A stretch of DNA of 35,598 nucleotides from CAZAGD01 sp049699975 (lineage in GTDB: Bacteria > Desulfobacterota > SM23-61), in contig JBNAWB010000008.1 in assembly GCA_049699975.1 (NCBI GenBank), positions 1 to 35,598 on the forward strand. The letters are read 5' to 3'. Shown here piece after piece: positions 7,510 to 14,869 of the stretch. The position numbers and the translations under genes were made by a program. Every line of letters begins with the position of its first letter. Position 1 is the stretch's first letter. Below the pieces are notes generated by a model that saw only the letters and a program-made list of their open reading frames with translations, ran no database searches and was not told the DNA's origin.

Positions 7510-8547
7510 TCAATCAATATGGCCCAATTTTTTTAAATAATCTTTGAGCATGGTTATTGCTTTAGCGGCCATAGCATCTTTAGCGGCTAATTTATCCCAT
7601 TGCTTCATGGCTGCGGCCATCATTTTCTTTTGGTCTGCGGGCGGTAGGGTGCAAACGGTCACTTTATAATCTTTTTTCATAATCTCCAAAGCCTTAACTT
7701 CTTCAACGGTATATTCCTCTGTGCGTTGAAAAACCCTTTCTTTTAAAGCAGCATCCAATTTGGTCTGTAAATCTTTCGGAAGAGAATCAAAAGCTTCTTT
7801 ATTAATAATGATTACATCAGTTCCCGACATAGCCAAATCGGGTTGAATATAATATTTAGCAACTTCACAGAACTTCATGGTCAAAGCACCCTGGGCTGCT
7901 CCCCAGTGGACGCCATCAATTACTCCTGTTTGCAAAGCTAAATAAATTTCCTCTCCCGGAATTAAGCTGGTGGCCGCACCCAGTTCTTTAAGCATGTCCG
8001 CAATAGCTCCTGAAGAACGGATTTTATATCCTTTAAAATCTTCAATTTTATTGATGGCCTTTTTGCCGATCATAGCCGTGGGATAAACCTTTTCAGTATA
8101 ATAAAGGAGATTATGTTTGAGATGCGCTTCTTTAAGCATATCTTCAAATCCCATATTAAAATGAAAATGCAAACCTTCTTTGGCAGTTCGGAAAGTCATC
8201 GGGCAGTTGCCAGAGACACCCGCGATGGGGACTATGGTCATCCAATAAGCGGGGCTCGCTGTGGCTCCTTCAATAGTTCCTTTGCGGCAAGAATCAAAGA
8301 TTTCCTTGGTGGGTACTAAAGCCGCGGCTGGATAAAGGGTTATTTGCAAACGGCCATCGGTAAGTTTAGTTATTTTCTGATCAAAAAAGTCTTTGAGGGG
8401 TTTAAATGAAGCGCTAGCTGCCGGCCAGTGAGACTGGAAACGCCATTTAAAAACCTTCTGGCCTGCCGGTTGAGCCAAAACAATAGATGATAGGAAGAAA
8501 AAAGAAATTAAACTGCCCAATAGAATTAACAAAACTTTCTTTTGCAT
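7510..8547 (-). CDS. dctP: TRAP transporter periplasmic substrate-binding protein, DctP family
   Basis: This is the secreted solute receptor of the TRAP system, 345 residues. A Sec signal peptide is visible: KK at positions 3-4, a hydrophobic core, then VLA-Q near residue 25. The mature part follows the DctP pattern, with WRFQSHWP at its start and AALVPTKEIFDSCRKGTIEG. The conserved arginine in YKIRSSG usually contacts the substrate carboxylate, and an LQTGVIDGVHWGAAQGAL segment resembles the 2-oxo-acid and related binding proteins. The exact ligand is not determined. AGGAGGTGGAGA precedes the ATG, a very strong ribosome binding site that suits the high demand for this component. The SpoU gene ends 31 bases upstream. 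Confidence 0.93.
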   Translation of the reverse strand: MQKKVLLILLGSLISFFFLSSIVLAQPAGQKVFKWRFQSHWPAASASFKPLKDFFDQKITKLTDGRLQITLYPAAALVPTKEIFDSCRKGTIEGATASPAYWMTIVPIAGVSGNCPMTFRTAKEGLHFHFNMGFEDMLKEAHLKHNLLYYTEKVYPTAMIGKKAINKIEDFKGYKIRSSGAIADMLKELGAATSLIPGEEIYLALQTGVIDGVHWGAAQGALTMKFCEVAKYYIQPDLAMSGTDVIIINKEAFDSLPKDLQTKLDAALKERVFQRTEEYTVEEVKALEIMKKDYKVTVCTLPPADQKKMMAAAMKQWDKLAAKDAMAAKAITMLKDYLKKLGHID

Positions 8548-8566
8548 TCTCCACCTCCTGTTTTTT

Positions 8567-8580
8567 AGCCCGCCAGGGCT
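8567..8580 (-). other. Small GC hairpin between the SpoU gene and dctP
   Basis: AGCCC (8567-8571) pairs with GGGCT (8576-8580) around GCCA, flanked by T-runs on the plus strand. On the transcribed minus strand it is followed by A residues, so it would not be an intrinsic terminator for the SpoU gene. It overlaps that gene's stop codon and sits just upstream of the dctP ribosome binding site. A role in mRNA stability or in blocking antisense transcription is possible but unproven. Confidence 0.5.
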
Positions 8581-9379
8581 ATTTTTTATATTTTTGCCGT
8601 AAGGCTTCGTATATGACTAAACCTGCAGCCATCGCCACATTGAGTGACTCAACTTCTGATTTCATAGGAATAGTTAGAGATCCTTCTGTGGCTTTAATTA
8701 TATTTTCTGGTAATCCGCCTCCTTCCTGCCCAAAGATTACAGCCGTCGGTTTAGAAAAATCGACTTCCCAAAATGAAGTATGGCCTGTGGTGGATGTAGC
8801 CCAAATTTGATAACCCCATGATGGCAGCTTGCTAACGGCCTTCTCTATATCTTGATTCATTAAAAAAGGCAAGCGAAAAATACTGCCCATCGAAGACCGT
8901 ACGGTCTTAGGATTAAAAGGGTCAACTGTGTTTGAACTCAGAACTAAGCCGGCTGCGCCTCCTGCTTCAGCCACGCGGAAAATAGTGCCCAAATTCCCCG
9001 GATCCTGAATTTGATGCAGAAGGAGGATAAGGCCTTCTTTAAGCAGGATTTCTTCCCAAGTCCATTTTTTAATTTTAAGTACAGCCATAACCCCTTGATG
9101 GGTTCGGGTATCGGTCATTTTATCCAGCACTTCATCACTTACATAAACCCATTCTGCAGTAGATATCTTTTGCCGCAAGCAGGAAAGCAGTTCTGCGCCC
9201 CGACTATTTTTTTCCAAGCGGGGGCTATAAATGATTATTTTAATGAGCTCTGGATTTTGGAGGGCTTCTGTTACAAGTCTAATTCCCTCGGCAAAATATT
9301 CTTGCCGAGCATGTCGATACTTGGCTTGATGGAGCAGACGGATTTCTTTTACTTTAGGATTACTTTTAGAAGTAATCAT
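8579..9379 (-). CDS. SpoU/TrmH-family RNA 2'-O-methyltransferase
   Basis: This 266-residue SPOUT-class methylase transfers a methyl group from S-adenosylmethionine to a ribose 2'-hydroxyl in rRNA or tRNA. An N-terminal substrate-binding domain is followed by the three TrmH motifs. Motif 1 is QDPGNLGTIFRVAEAGG (125-141, with N129 and R135), motif 2 is VIFGQEGGGLP, and motif 3 is IPMKSEVESLNVAMAAGLVIYE, forming the trefoil knot. The MITSKSNPKVKEIR start is typical of the subgroup that includes TsnR-like resistance methylases and housekeeping 23S enzymes. The target nucleotide cannot be assigned by eye. No clear ribosome binding site is seen before the ATG. The HNH gene ends 78 bases upstream. 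Confidence 0.9.
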   Translation of the reverse strand: MITSKSNPKVKEIRLLHQAKYRHARQEYFAEGIRLVTEALQNPELIKIIIYSPRLEKNSRGAELLSCLRQKISTAEWVYVSDEVLDKMTDTRTHQGVMAVLKIKKWTWEEILLKEGLILLLHQIQDPGNLGTIFRVAEAGGAAGLVLSSNTVDPFNPKTVRSSMGSIFRLPFLMNQDIEKAVSKLPSWGYQIWATSTTGHTSFWEVDFSKPTAVIFGQEGGGLPENIIKATEGSLTIPMKSEVESLNVAMAAGLVIYEALRQKYKK

Positions 9380-9432
9380 TAAAAGATTTAATAGTTAGGT
9401 GCCACAAAAATAACAGGAAGAGTTTTATTGTT

Positions 9433-9465
9433 AAGAGTAATTCTTTAATTATTTAAATTACTCTT
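9433..9465 (-). other. AT-rich hairpin at the 3' end of the HNH gene
   Basis: AAGAGTAATT (9433-9442) and AATTACTCTT (9456-9465) are perfect 10-bp arms around a 13-base loop. The structure includes the HNH stop codon and lies in the gap before the SpoU gene. There is no proper T-run after it on the transcribed strand, so a termination role is only a possibility. Confidence 0.5.
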
Positions 9466-10066
9466 GAAGTAACTCGGTATTCCAGTAGGAAACATTTACC
9501 ATGAAATCCAAGAAAGGAGCCCATTCTTTATGCATGAACTCTTTCAACGAGACATGCAAGGGCGGGGTCCAGGCCGGTTTTCGAGGAGGGGCAATCAACT
9601 TCATCTTGGCTTGCTCCGGGGTTTTCCCTCCTTTCTTACGATTGCATTCATGGCAGCTACACACTACGTTTTCCCAAGTTGAAGTTCCTCCTTGAGAGCG
9701 CGGGATAACGTGATCAATATTAAGCTCGTGACGGGGGAATTTCCTCCCGCAATATTGGCAGGTATTCTTATCTCTTAAAAAGATATTATAACGGCTGAAG
9801 CGCACTTGGCGTTTTGGTATGCGGTCATAAGTAAGGAGCAGGATGACGCGCGGTACTTTGATTACGCGATCCACCAATCCGATAGTTTCATCGTTTTTTT
9901 CTATGCTAAGCTGGCGCCAGCTCTCATAATCAAAAGTTTTATATTGCGAGTCCACTGCTTTGGCAATGCCGGCATATAATAGGCAAAAAGCACGCCGCAC
10001 GGTAGTGATGTGAATAGGCAGGAATGATTTATTTAAAACTAAGACGTTAGAATTGATCATTTCCAC
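9458..10066 (-). CDS. HNH-endonuclease-fold protein with zinc-binding cysteines
   Basis: The 202-residue protein has a C-terminal HNH domain. CQYC (103-106) and CHEC (138-141) provide a zinc site, and LNIDHVIPRSQGGTSTWENVV contains the DH metal/catalytic pair (His119) and the asparagine of the motif (N133). The N-terminal part (1-95), starting NSNVLVLNKSFLPIHI, is the domain common to a widespread bacterial HNH family often annotated only as HNH endonuclease, whose biological role is not settled. There is no nearby restriction methylase, intein or intron, so it is not obviously selfish. The start is GTG at 10066 or ATG at 10060; AAGGA just upstream and AGGTGG overlapping the start could serve either. 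Confidence 0.85.
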   Translation of the reverse strand: MEMINSNVLVLNKSFLPIHITTVRRAFCLLYAGIAKAVDSQYKTFDYESWRQLSIEKNDETIGLVDRVIKVPRVILLLTYDRIPKRQVRFSRYNIFLRDKNTCQYCGRKFPRHELNIDHVIPRSQGGTSTWENVVCSCHECNRKKGGKTPEQAKMKLIAPPRKPAWTPPLHVSLKEFMHKEWAPFLDFMVNVSYWNTELLQE

Positions 10067-10072
10067 CTTATC

Positions 10073-10089
10073 CTTGCTTAGGGAGCAAG
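10073..10089 (-). other. Hairpin in the HNH gene leader
   Basis: CTTGCT (10073-10078) and AGCAAG (10084-10089) form a six-base-pair stem with a five-base loop, ending about six bases before the GTG start. It is close enough to affect ribosome access. Upstream, an AT-rich stretch reading TGGTAATAATATATAA on the minus strand (about 10093-10110) could be an extended -10 promoter for the HNH gene, but I see no matching -35. The rest of the 190-base gap to selA shows nothing I recognise. Confidence 0.35.
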
Positions 10090-10256
10090 CCTCTTATATA
10101 TTATTACCAGATTTCCCTAAATTTTAAAAGCCGAACCTTTAACCACCTTTGTTTTTATTCTTTGGGAGTGAACCTCTTCCTTCGATGCAATAACTAAATA
10201 TGGTATTTTGAAGCCCTATCTTTGCCTTCCTAATGATTTATTTGGCAGCATTATTT

Positions 10257-11660
10257 TTATATCAAGCTATTTCTTAGGCCTAAAAGGAGATCTTTTTCTT
10301 CTTTTTCATCGATTGTTCGCAAATCTAAGAGTATCTCATCTTGCTGGATGCGGGCGATAATGGGCGGCTCTTGTTCCCGCAATCTCTTTTCCATTTCTGA
10401 AATAGATATTTTGAACGGCCGCAAAGCAACCACCCAAGTAGGCAATTGGTGAAGAGGTAAAGATCCCCCTCCCACGGGAGAATTTTCCTTTTTGATCTGC
10501 ACCTGACAAAGAGAAGAAAGCTCCTGGGCAATGGCGCGCTGAAGACGTTTAGCCCTCTTTTTTAATTCTGATTCTGAATAAATAAGCATCTTGAGGACTG
10601 GAATTTGAGCCAACGCTTTCTCATGGTCTAAATAAATCCGCAGAGTAGCCTCCAAGCCAGCTAAAGTTAGCTTATCAATTCTTACAGCGCGATTAAGGGC
10701 ATTCTTTTTGATTAAATCCACATATTTCCTTTGGCCTAAGATTATTCCCGCTTGCGGGCCGCCCAAAAGTTTATCGCCACTAAAGGTGACCAGATCAGCT
10801 CCAGCTCTTAAAGCTTCCTGGACAGTAGGCTCTTGGGGAAGACCATATCGGGAAAGATCTAAGAGACAACCACTACCCAAGTCCTGCATTACAGGTAGGT
10901 CTTTGCTTCTGCCTAATTTTACTAAATCTTTCAAAGAAACTTCGGCAGTGAATCCTAAGATGCGAAAGTTGCTGGTATGCACTTTTAGGAGCAAGGCCGT
11001 TTTCTCATTTATGGCTTGTTCATAATCATGGAGATGTGTCCGATTGGTGGTGCCTACTTCTTTTAAATTAGCTCCGCTCTTCTTCATTACGTCTGGAATG
11101 CGAAAAGATCCCCCAATCTCTACAAGTTCACCGCGCGAAACGACGACTTCTTTCCCTGCGGCTAAAGTATTGAGAGCTAAGAGGACGGCGGCAGCATTAT
11201 TGTTAACTACCAAGGCGGCCTCCGCCCCAGTAATCTGGCATAGGATTTCTTCAACATGAGTATAACGGGAGCCCCGCTCTCCTAATTGGAGATCGAATTC
11301 TAAATTGGAATAGCCTTGGGCCACCAAGTAAATATTTTTTAGAACTTCCTTACCCAAGGGAGCCCGGCCCAAATTTGTATGCAATACTACTCCTGTAGCA
11401 TTAATTACCGGGCGAAGATGGGGACGAACAATTCTCGTTATTTCTTTTTCAATTAAGGGAATTAAATCTTCTTGGGCAATTTGCGGAGGAAGAGCGCTCT
11501 TGAGAATTTCATCCCGCTTTTGGTTTAAGGTTAGGCGAATAGCTTGCACGATCAATTCTTTAGAAAAATTTTTAAGGTAACCCTGGAGGCGCGGATGCCG
11601 GAGAAGCTCATGTACCGCGGGCAGGTTTCTTAAATATGCACTTTTGTCAATTTCTATCAT
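10257..11660 (-). CDS. selA: L-seryl-tRNA(Sec) selenium transferase
   Basis: SelA converts seryl-tRNA(Sec) to selenocysteinyl-tRNA(Sec) with selenophosphate, using pyridoxal phosphate, as a large homo-oligomer in the cytoplasm. The 467 residues show an N-terminal domain starting with YLRNLPAVHELL, then PVINATGVVLHTNLGRAPL (84-102). The cofactor-lysine motif is TFSGDKLLGGPQAG with K297, and the length is normal. The reading frame extends to a TTG at 11681 inside the preceding gene. I choose ATG 11660, which has AAAGAG upstream and gives the usual MIEIDKSAYLR start. It begins 14 bases after the alcohol dehydrogenase stop, so the two share a transcript. Its presence implies selenoproteins in this organism, but selB, selD and the tRNA gene are not in the window. 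Confidence 0.95.
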   Translation of the reverse strand: MIEIDKSAYLRNLPAVHELLRHPRLQGYLKNFSKELIVQAIRLTLNQKRDEILKSALPPQIAQEDLIPLIEKEITRIVRPHLRPVINATGVVLHTNLGRAPLGKEVLKNIYLVAQGYSNLEFDLQLGERGSRYTHVEEILCQITGAEAALVVNNNAAAVLLALNTLAAGKEVVVSRGELVEIGGSFRIPDVMKKSGANLKEVGTTNRTHLHDYEQAINEKTALLLKVHTSNFRILGFTAEVSLKDLVKLGRSKDLPVMQDLGSGCLLDLSRYGLPQEPTVQEALRAGADLVTFSGDKLLGGPQAGIILGQRKYVDLIKKNALNRAVRIDKLTLAGLEATLRIYLDHEKALAQIPVLKMLIYSESELKKRAKRLQRAIAQELSSLCQVQIKKENSPVGGGSLPLHQLPTWVVALRPFKISISEMEKRLREQEPPIIARIQQDEILLDLRTIDEKEEKDLLLGLRNSLI

Positions 11661-11674
11661 ATTTACTCTTTTAT

Positions 11675-12841
11675 TTACCAAGCAGAGAGCAAAACAGGCA
11701 AAATCTCCTCAGGATTGGTTACTTTGCGAATATTGGAGCGCATAGCTGGGTCACCCACGGCCAGTTTAGCCACTTCTGCTAAGTTTTCTTTAGGAATGTT
11801 GACTTCAGAAAGCCGCTGCGGAAGACCAAGACGACGGGTAAATTCTTCCACTGTCTTTACGGCTAATTCGCCAACTTCTTGATCGCTTTGGCCACGGATG
11901 TCCAAGCCAAAAGCTTCGCAAACTAAACGATAGCGGGGAGCGCTCACCGGCATATTAAAACGCATGCCCAAAGGAAGCAGGATGGCATTGGCCAAACCGT
12001 GGTGGAGTCCGTACATGCCCCCTAAAGCATGGGCCATAGCATGGGCACAGCCGACAAGAGCATTTTGGAAAGCCATAGCCGCCATGGTTGAAGCGATGGC
12101 TTGCATTCCGCGGGCTTCCAGATCGTCACCTTTTTCCACACAGCGCGGGAGATATTGATTTATAAGGCGAATAGCATGACAAGCCAGCCCATCGGCTATG
12201 GGTTCATAAGCGCGGGCATGAATACTTTCTACTGCATGAGATAAGGCATCCATACCAGTGGCGGCGGTCAATTCTGGAGATAGACCCACAGTAAGTACGG
12301 GATCAAGAATGGCTACGGGAGGAATTAAATTAGGGTCAGCCGTAAGAATCTTAACTCGAGATTCGTGGTCTTTAATAGTTGTAAACATGGTCACTTCGCT
12401 ACCTGTGCCCGAAGTAGTAGGAATGGCGATATGGGGCACAATTGGCTGCCCTACTTTATAAAATCCCAAGAACTCTCTCACGTCTTTCTTTTTCTTGCTG
12501 GCCAAAATGCCCAATGCTTTAGCCGTGTCCATGGTTGAGCCCCCACCCAAGGAGATCAAACCATCAGCGCCTATTTCGGCGAATACTTCTGCGCCTTTAT
12601 TAACTATAGGGATGGAGGAGTCGGGTATGGCCTCGGCATAAAGCCCAGCCATTCTGGCACCTAAATGATTTATTAGCTCTTTGACCATGGGGGAATCGCG
12701 GAGGGTTTTATCGGTAACCACGAAAGCTCGGCGCATATTTAATCTATCCATTTCTTTAGTTACTTCTTTAAGCGCGCCTTCCCCAAAGATTATTTTTGTG
12801 GGCAGATAAAAACTGAAATTAAAAGGATCTTTGTATTTCAT
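11675..12841 (-). CDS. Iron-containing alcohol dehydrogenase (group III)
   Basis: This 388-residue NAD(P)-dependent dehydrogenase belongs to the Fe-ADH superfamily, which interconverts alcohols and aldehydes or ketones. The cofactor-binding GGGSTMDTAK is at 99-108. The metal ligands fit the D-H-H-H pattern of FucO: D198 and H202 in GMDALSHAVE, H267 in CAHAMAHALGG, and H281 in GLHHGLANAI. All are intact. The ATG at 12841 has GAGGT upstream. Expression probably comes from the promoter at 12885-12913 with the conserved upstream element. It is the first gene of a unit with selA; nothing in the enzyme itself suggests selenium dependence. The physiological substrate is unknown. Confidence 0.93.
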   Translation of the reverse strand: MKYKDPFNFSFYLPTKIIFGEGALKEVTKEMDRLNMRRAFVVTDKTLRDSPMVKELINHLGARMAGLYAEAIPDSSIPIVNKGAEVFAEIGADGLISLGGGSTMDTAKALGILASKKKKDVREFLGFYKVGQPIVPHIAIPTTSGTGSEVTMFTTIKDHESRVKILTADPNLIPPVAILDPVLTVGLSPELTAATGMDALSHAVESIHARAYEPIADGLACHAIRLINQYLPRCVEKGDDLEARGMQAIASTMAAMAFQNALVGCAHAMAHALGGMYGLHHGLANAILLPLGMRFNMPVSAPRYRLVCEAFGLDIRGQSDQEVGELAVKTVEEFTRRLGLPQRLSEVNIPKENLAEVAKLAVGDPAMRSNIRKVTNPEEILPVLLSAW

Positions 12842-12884
12842 GGGGACCTCATATTTGGATCAAAAAAATAAAAAAAGTACCATC

Positions 12885-12958
12885 ATATTAATTAATAACC
12901 CTCGACCTGTCAAGGCAGTTTCCTTCTGACCGTCGATCACTTTTGAAATTCGTACCTA
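12885..12958 (-). promoter_or_regulatory. Promoter of the alcohol dehydrogenase-selA unit with conserved upstream element
   Basis: On the minus strand the -35 is TTGACA (12908-12913) and the -10 TAATAT (12885-12890), spaced by 17 bases. The start point would be near 12878 and the leader about 37 nt. The conserved element occupies 12927-12958 and ends in GACGGTCA exactly 13 bases before the -35, as at xseB and mnmG. The -35 is perfect and the -10 moderate. Confidence 0.75.
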
Positions 12959-13026
12959 CTTCAGGCGGGAGGGAGAGAGGCTCATTAAAATGAGGCACTG
13001 GTTCTTTCATTGGTCCGGGCGGGGAA
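12927..13026 (+). repeat. Dispersed 100-bp repeat, copy C (upstream of the alcohol dehydrogenase gene)
   Basis: This stretch aligns without gaps to the reverse complement of 2464-2563 with 87 identities in 100. Conservation is highest in the first 32 bases (one mismatch) and in 12981-13026, and lower in the purine-rich middle. A small CTCAT/ATGAG hairpin (12981-12994) becomes CTCAT/ATGGG in copy B, which still pairs through G-U. The first 31 bases are identical to 35568-35598. Confidence 0.85.
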
Positions 13027-13212
13027 TAAAAATCTCTATTTAAAAATACTGAGCATTATTCAGGTTTTTGTTTTCCAGACAAGTTTATCCCCGCCGTTCA
13101 TGGCGGAGAAAAGGTGGGTAAGAAGGAAATAAGCAATTCCCGGCGGATTTTAATTTCGCCTCTCCCCCTCCCGTCCTGTCTTATCTGGCCGTGAAAATTA
13201 AAACTGTTAGAC

Positions 13213-13261
13213 GGTCAAGGTTTCCTTTTGACCACTAATCACTTTTTAATTTCTACCTAAT
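13213..13261 (-). repeat. Degenerate upstream-element copy E
   Basis: On the minus strand this reads as a mutated form of the element: AAAAAGTGATTAGTGGTCA in place of CAAAAGTGATYGACGGTCA, followed by TTGACC at 13213-13218. The spacing from GGTCA to TTGACC is 10 bases rather than 13, and no -10 hexamer is visible at the right distance. It looks like a decayed copy about 300 bases upstream of copy C, facing the same gene, and starts 27 bases after the stop of the CCA-type gene. Confidence 0.55.
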
Positions 13262-13287
13262 TTGCCTAATCTCCCCCGGCCCCTCTT

Positions 13288-14817
13288 TCACTTCCTCGCC
13301 TGCTCATTAAATTCTCGTGATTGCTCAATTTTTAAAAATTGCCAAGCCTCTTCCTTAGATTGAATTAAACCGGCGTCTTCTGCCTCCCGAAGACGCGTCA
13401 ACAATTCGCCCACTTTTTTGCCCGGTGGCAAGCCAAAGGTCGCCATGATTTCTTGCCCATCCAAGAATAACTTCTTCTTTTGCGGCTGAAAATCTACATA
13501 ATAATAATGGATTAATTCCAAAACTAATTTTGTTACTCTTGAAAGATCATCCGGCGTATCCGCGGGTTGGGGCCACTGAAATTTAATCCGCCGAGCTGCC
13601 ATTTTATCCGCTAAACTTAAAATAGCGATCTCTATGCCTCCTTTGCCCAAATCCCGGAAGAATCTATATTTGGCTCGCGGAGTCACTTGGGAGAGCTGGG
13701 CCAGGCCTAAAATACGCATATGCTGACCAGTCATATCTGTGACTAACTTAATCGCTTGGCGGCTAAGTTTTAGGCGTTGGCAAATCTGCTCATTAATAGT
13801 CTTACCTTTTTGATCATGATCCAAGAACCGGGGAATTTTTTCTACGGGGGTAAAGCTATAGGTAACAGGCTTTCCAGAGTCGTGAAAGAAAGCACCAAAT
13901 TTTAAAAGGGCCTGCCGCGTAACTCCTTCCTCAACCAACTCAGCAAAATTATCCTGCAAGGCCTTGGCCCGGGCAGGGAAAATATCTGCTAAGTGCGCTA
14001 AAATGAACTCCACCGCGGCCACCGTCTGGAAAGCGTGCTCCAGAAGATAAAAATCATGGTGAGGTCCCTGGGGGAAGTCAGCCCAGCTTTGAATTTCTGG
14101 AAACAATACTTCTAATATTCCTACCTGAAAAAGAGATCTCAAAAAGGAGGCTGCTTGCTGCTCATTTAACAGAGCAAAAAATTCTGCCCGGATTCTTTCC
14201 GCAGCAGATTGGGGCAATAATTTTTTATTTTTTTTTATCAAACAAAGAGTATTTTCTTCGATCCTTAGGTTAAGGTTGGCGGCCAAACGGAAAGCACGCA
14301 ACATGCGCAAAGGATCTTTTCGGAAAGAATCTTCAGCATTAACCCGGAGAATCCTTTGTTCAAGATCATGGAGGCCATTTAGGGGATCGATTATGGAGAT
14401 GGGCTGCCCTTTGGCAAGGGAAGATAGATCAAGGGCCATAGAGTTTATAGTAAAATCCCTTTGCTGCAAATCAAGTTCAATTTGGTCAGCATGCATAGAA
14501 GAAAAGTCCATTGTCCATTTCCGCTTTCCTTCTTTAAAGATTAAGCGCCAAATTCCCCAAGATTCATCCAGAGGGAAATATGGAATGGCCAATTCTTTAG
14601 CTATTTCGCTCACTAAGGTCTTGGTTTCTCCTTTAACTAAAAAATCAAAATCTTTAATGAACGGCTTTTTAAAAAATAAGTCCCTTATCGCCCCCCCCAC
14701 CAGAAAAACTTTTACCTTCCGCTCTTGGGCTATTTTTTGAATAATTTGCCAAGGCCTAAAATTTTTTAATTTTTTTAGATCTTTTACTTTTAAATATATA
14801 GACCATTCTTTCGACAT
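13288..14817 (-). CDS. CCA tRNA nucleotidyltransferase / poly(A) polymerase family protein with HD domain
   Basis: The 509-residue class II nucleotidyltransferase adds CCA (or only A or CC) to tRNA 3' ends, or poly(A) to RNA. The head domain has GGAIRDLFF (41-49) and the metal-binding DFD (56-58), then QQRDFTINSMA (118-128), ILRVNAEDSFRKDPLRMLRAFRLAA (156-180) and the ERIRAEFF neck (207-214). A metal-dependent HD phosphohydrolase domain follows, with HD at 312-313 in FFHDSGKP. The HD domain is found in many CCA enzymes, where it can process 2',3'-cyclic or phosphate ends. Family members with different nucleotide specificity cannot be separated by eye, so no symbol is given. It is the last gene of the rho-to-CCA run. 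No ribosome binding site is evident before the ATG. Confidence 0.88.
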   Translation of the reverse strand: MSKEWSIYLKVKDLKKLKNFRPWQIIQKIAQERKVKVFLVGGAIRDLFFKKPFIKDFDFLVKGETKTLVSEIAKELAIPYFPLDESWGIWRLIFKEGKRKWTMDFSSMHADQIELDLQQRDFTINSMALDLSSLAKGQPISIIDPLNGLHDLEQRILRVNAEDSFRKDPLRMLRAFRLAANLNLRIEENTLCLIKKNKKLLPQSAAERIRAEFFALLNEQQAASFLRSLFQVGILEVLFPEIQSWADFPQGPHHDFYLLEHAFQTVAAVEFILAHLADIFPARAKALQDNFAELVEEGVTRQALLKFGAFFHDSGKPVTYSFTPVEKIPRFLDHDQKGKTINEQICQRLKLSRQAIKLVTDMTGQHMRILGLAQLSQVTPRAKYRFFRDLGKGGIEIAILSLADKMAARRIKFQWPQPADTPDDLSRVTKLVLELIHYYYVDFQPQKKKLFLDGQEIMATFGLPPGKKVGELLTRLREAEDAGLIQSKEEAWQFLKIEQSREFNEQARK

Positions 14818-14869
14818 GATTTCAAAGCTATTTTAAGAATGGAAATAAGGCCTTTTATTAGCAAGAAAT

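Larger units (their letters stand above)
12842..13287. other. 446-base intergenic region with two element copies
   Basis: This gap lies downstream of the CCA-adding/poly(A) polymerase-like gene and upstream of the alcohol dehydrogenase. It holds repeat copy C (12927-13026) with a promoter facing left, a degenerate copy E (13213-13261) about 300 bases further upstream in the same orientation, and between them about 190 bases without a recognisable gene. That middle part contains a CCGCC/GGCGG hairpin (13091-13106) and an imperfect inverted repeat of TTTTAATTT/AAATTAAAA (about 13148-13202). I see no tRNA, no intrinsic terminator with a T-run, and no convincing ORF beyond a 17-codon one discussed under rejected items. 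Confidence 0.7.

Noticed and set aside
5631..8547. TRAP operon as a recently acquired island
   Set aside because: No integrase, flanking repeats, tRNA or obvious change in base or codon use is visible, so transfer cannot be supported from this window.
8567..8590. Hairpin with T-run after the SpoU gene as an intrinsic terminator
   Set aside because: The T-run follows the hairpin on the plus strand, while both flanking genes are on the minus strand.
12990..13043. A 17-codon ORF in repeat copy C (M-R-H-W-F-F-H-W-S-G-R-G...), also open in copy B from 2500 on the minus strand
   Set aside because: Four of the five base differences between copies within the shared codons change amino acids, and copy B continues out of the repeat into antisense of xseA. 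The pattern does not look like selection on a peptide.
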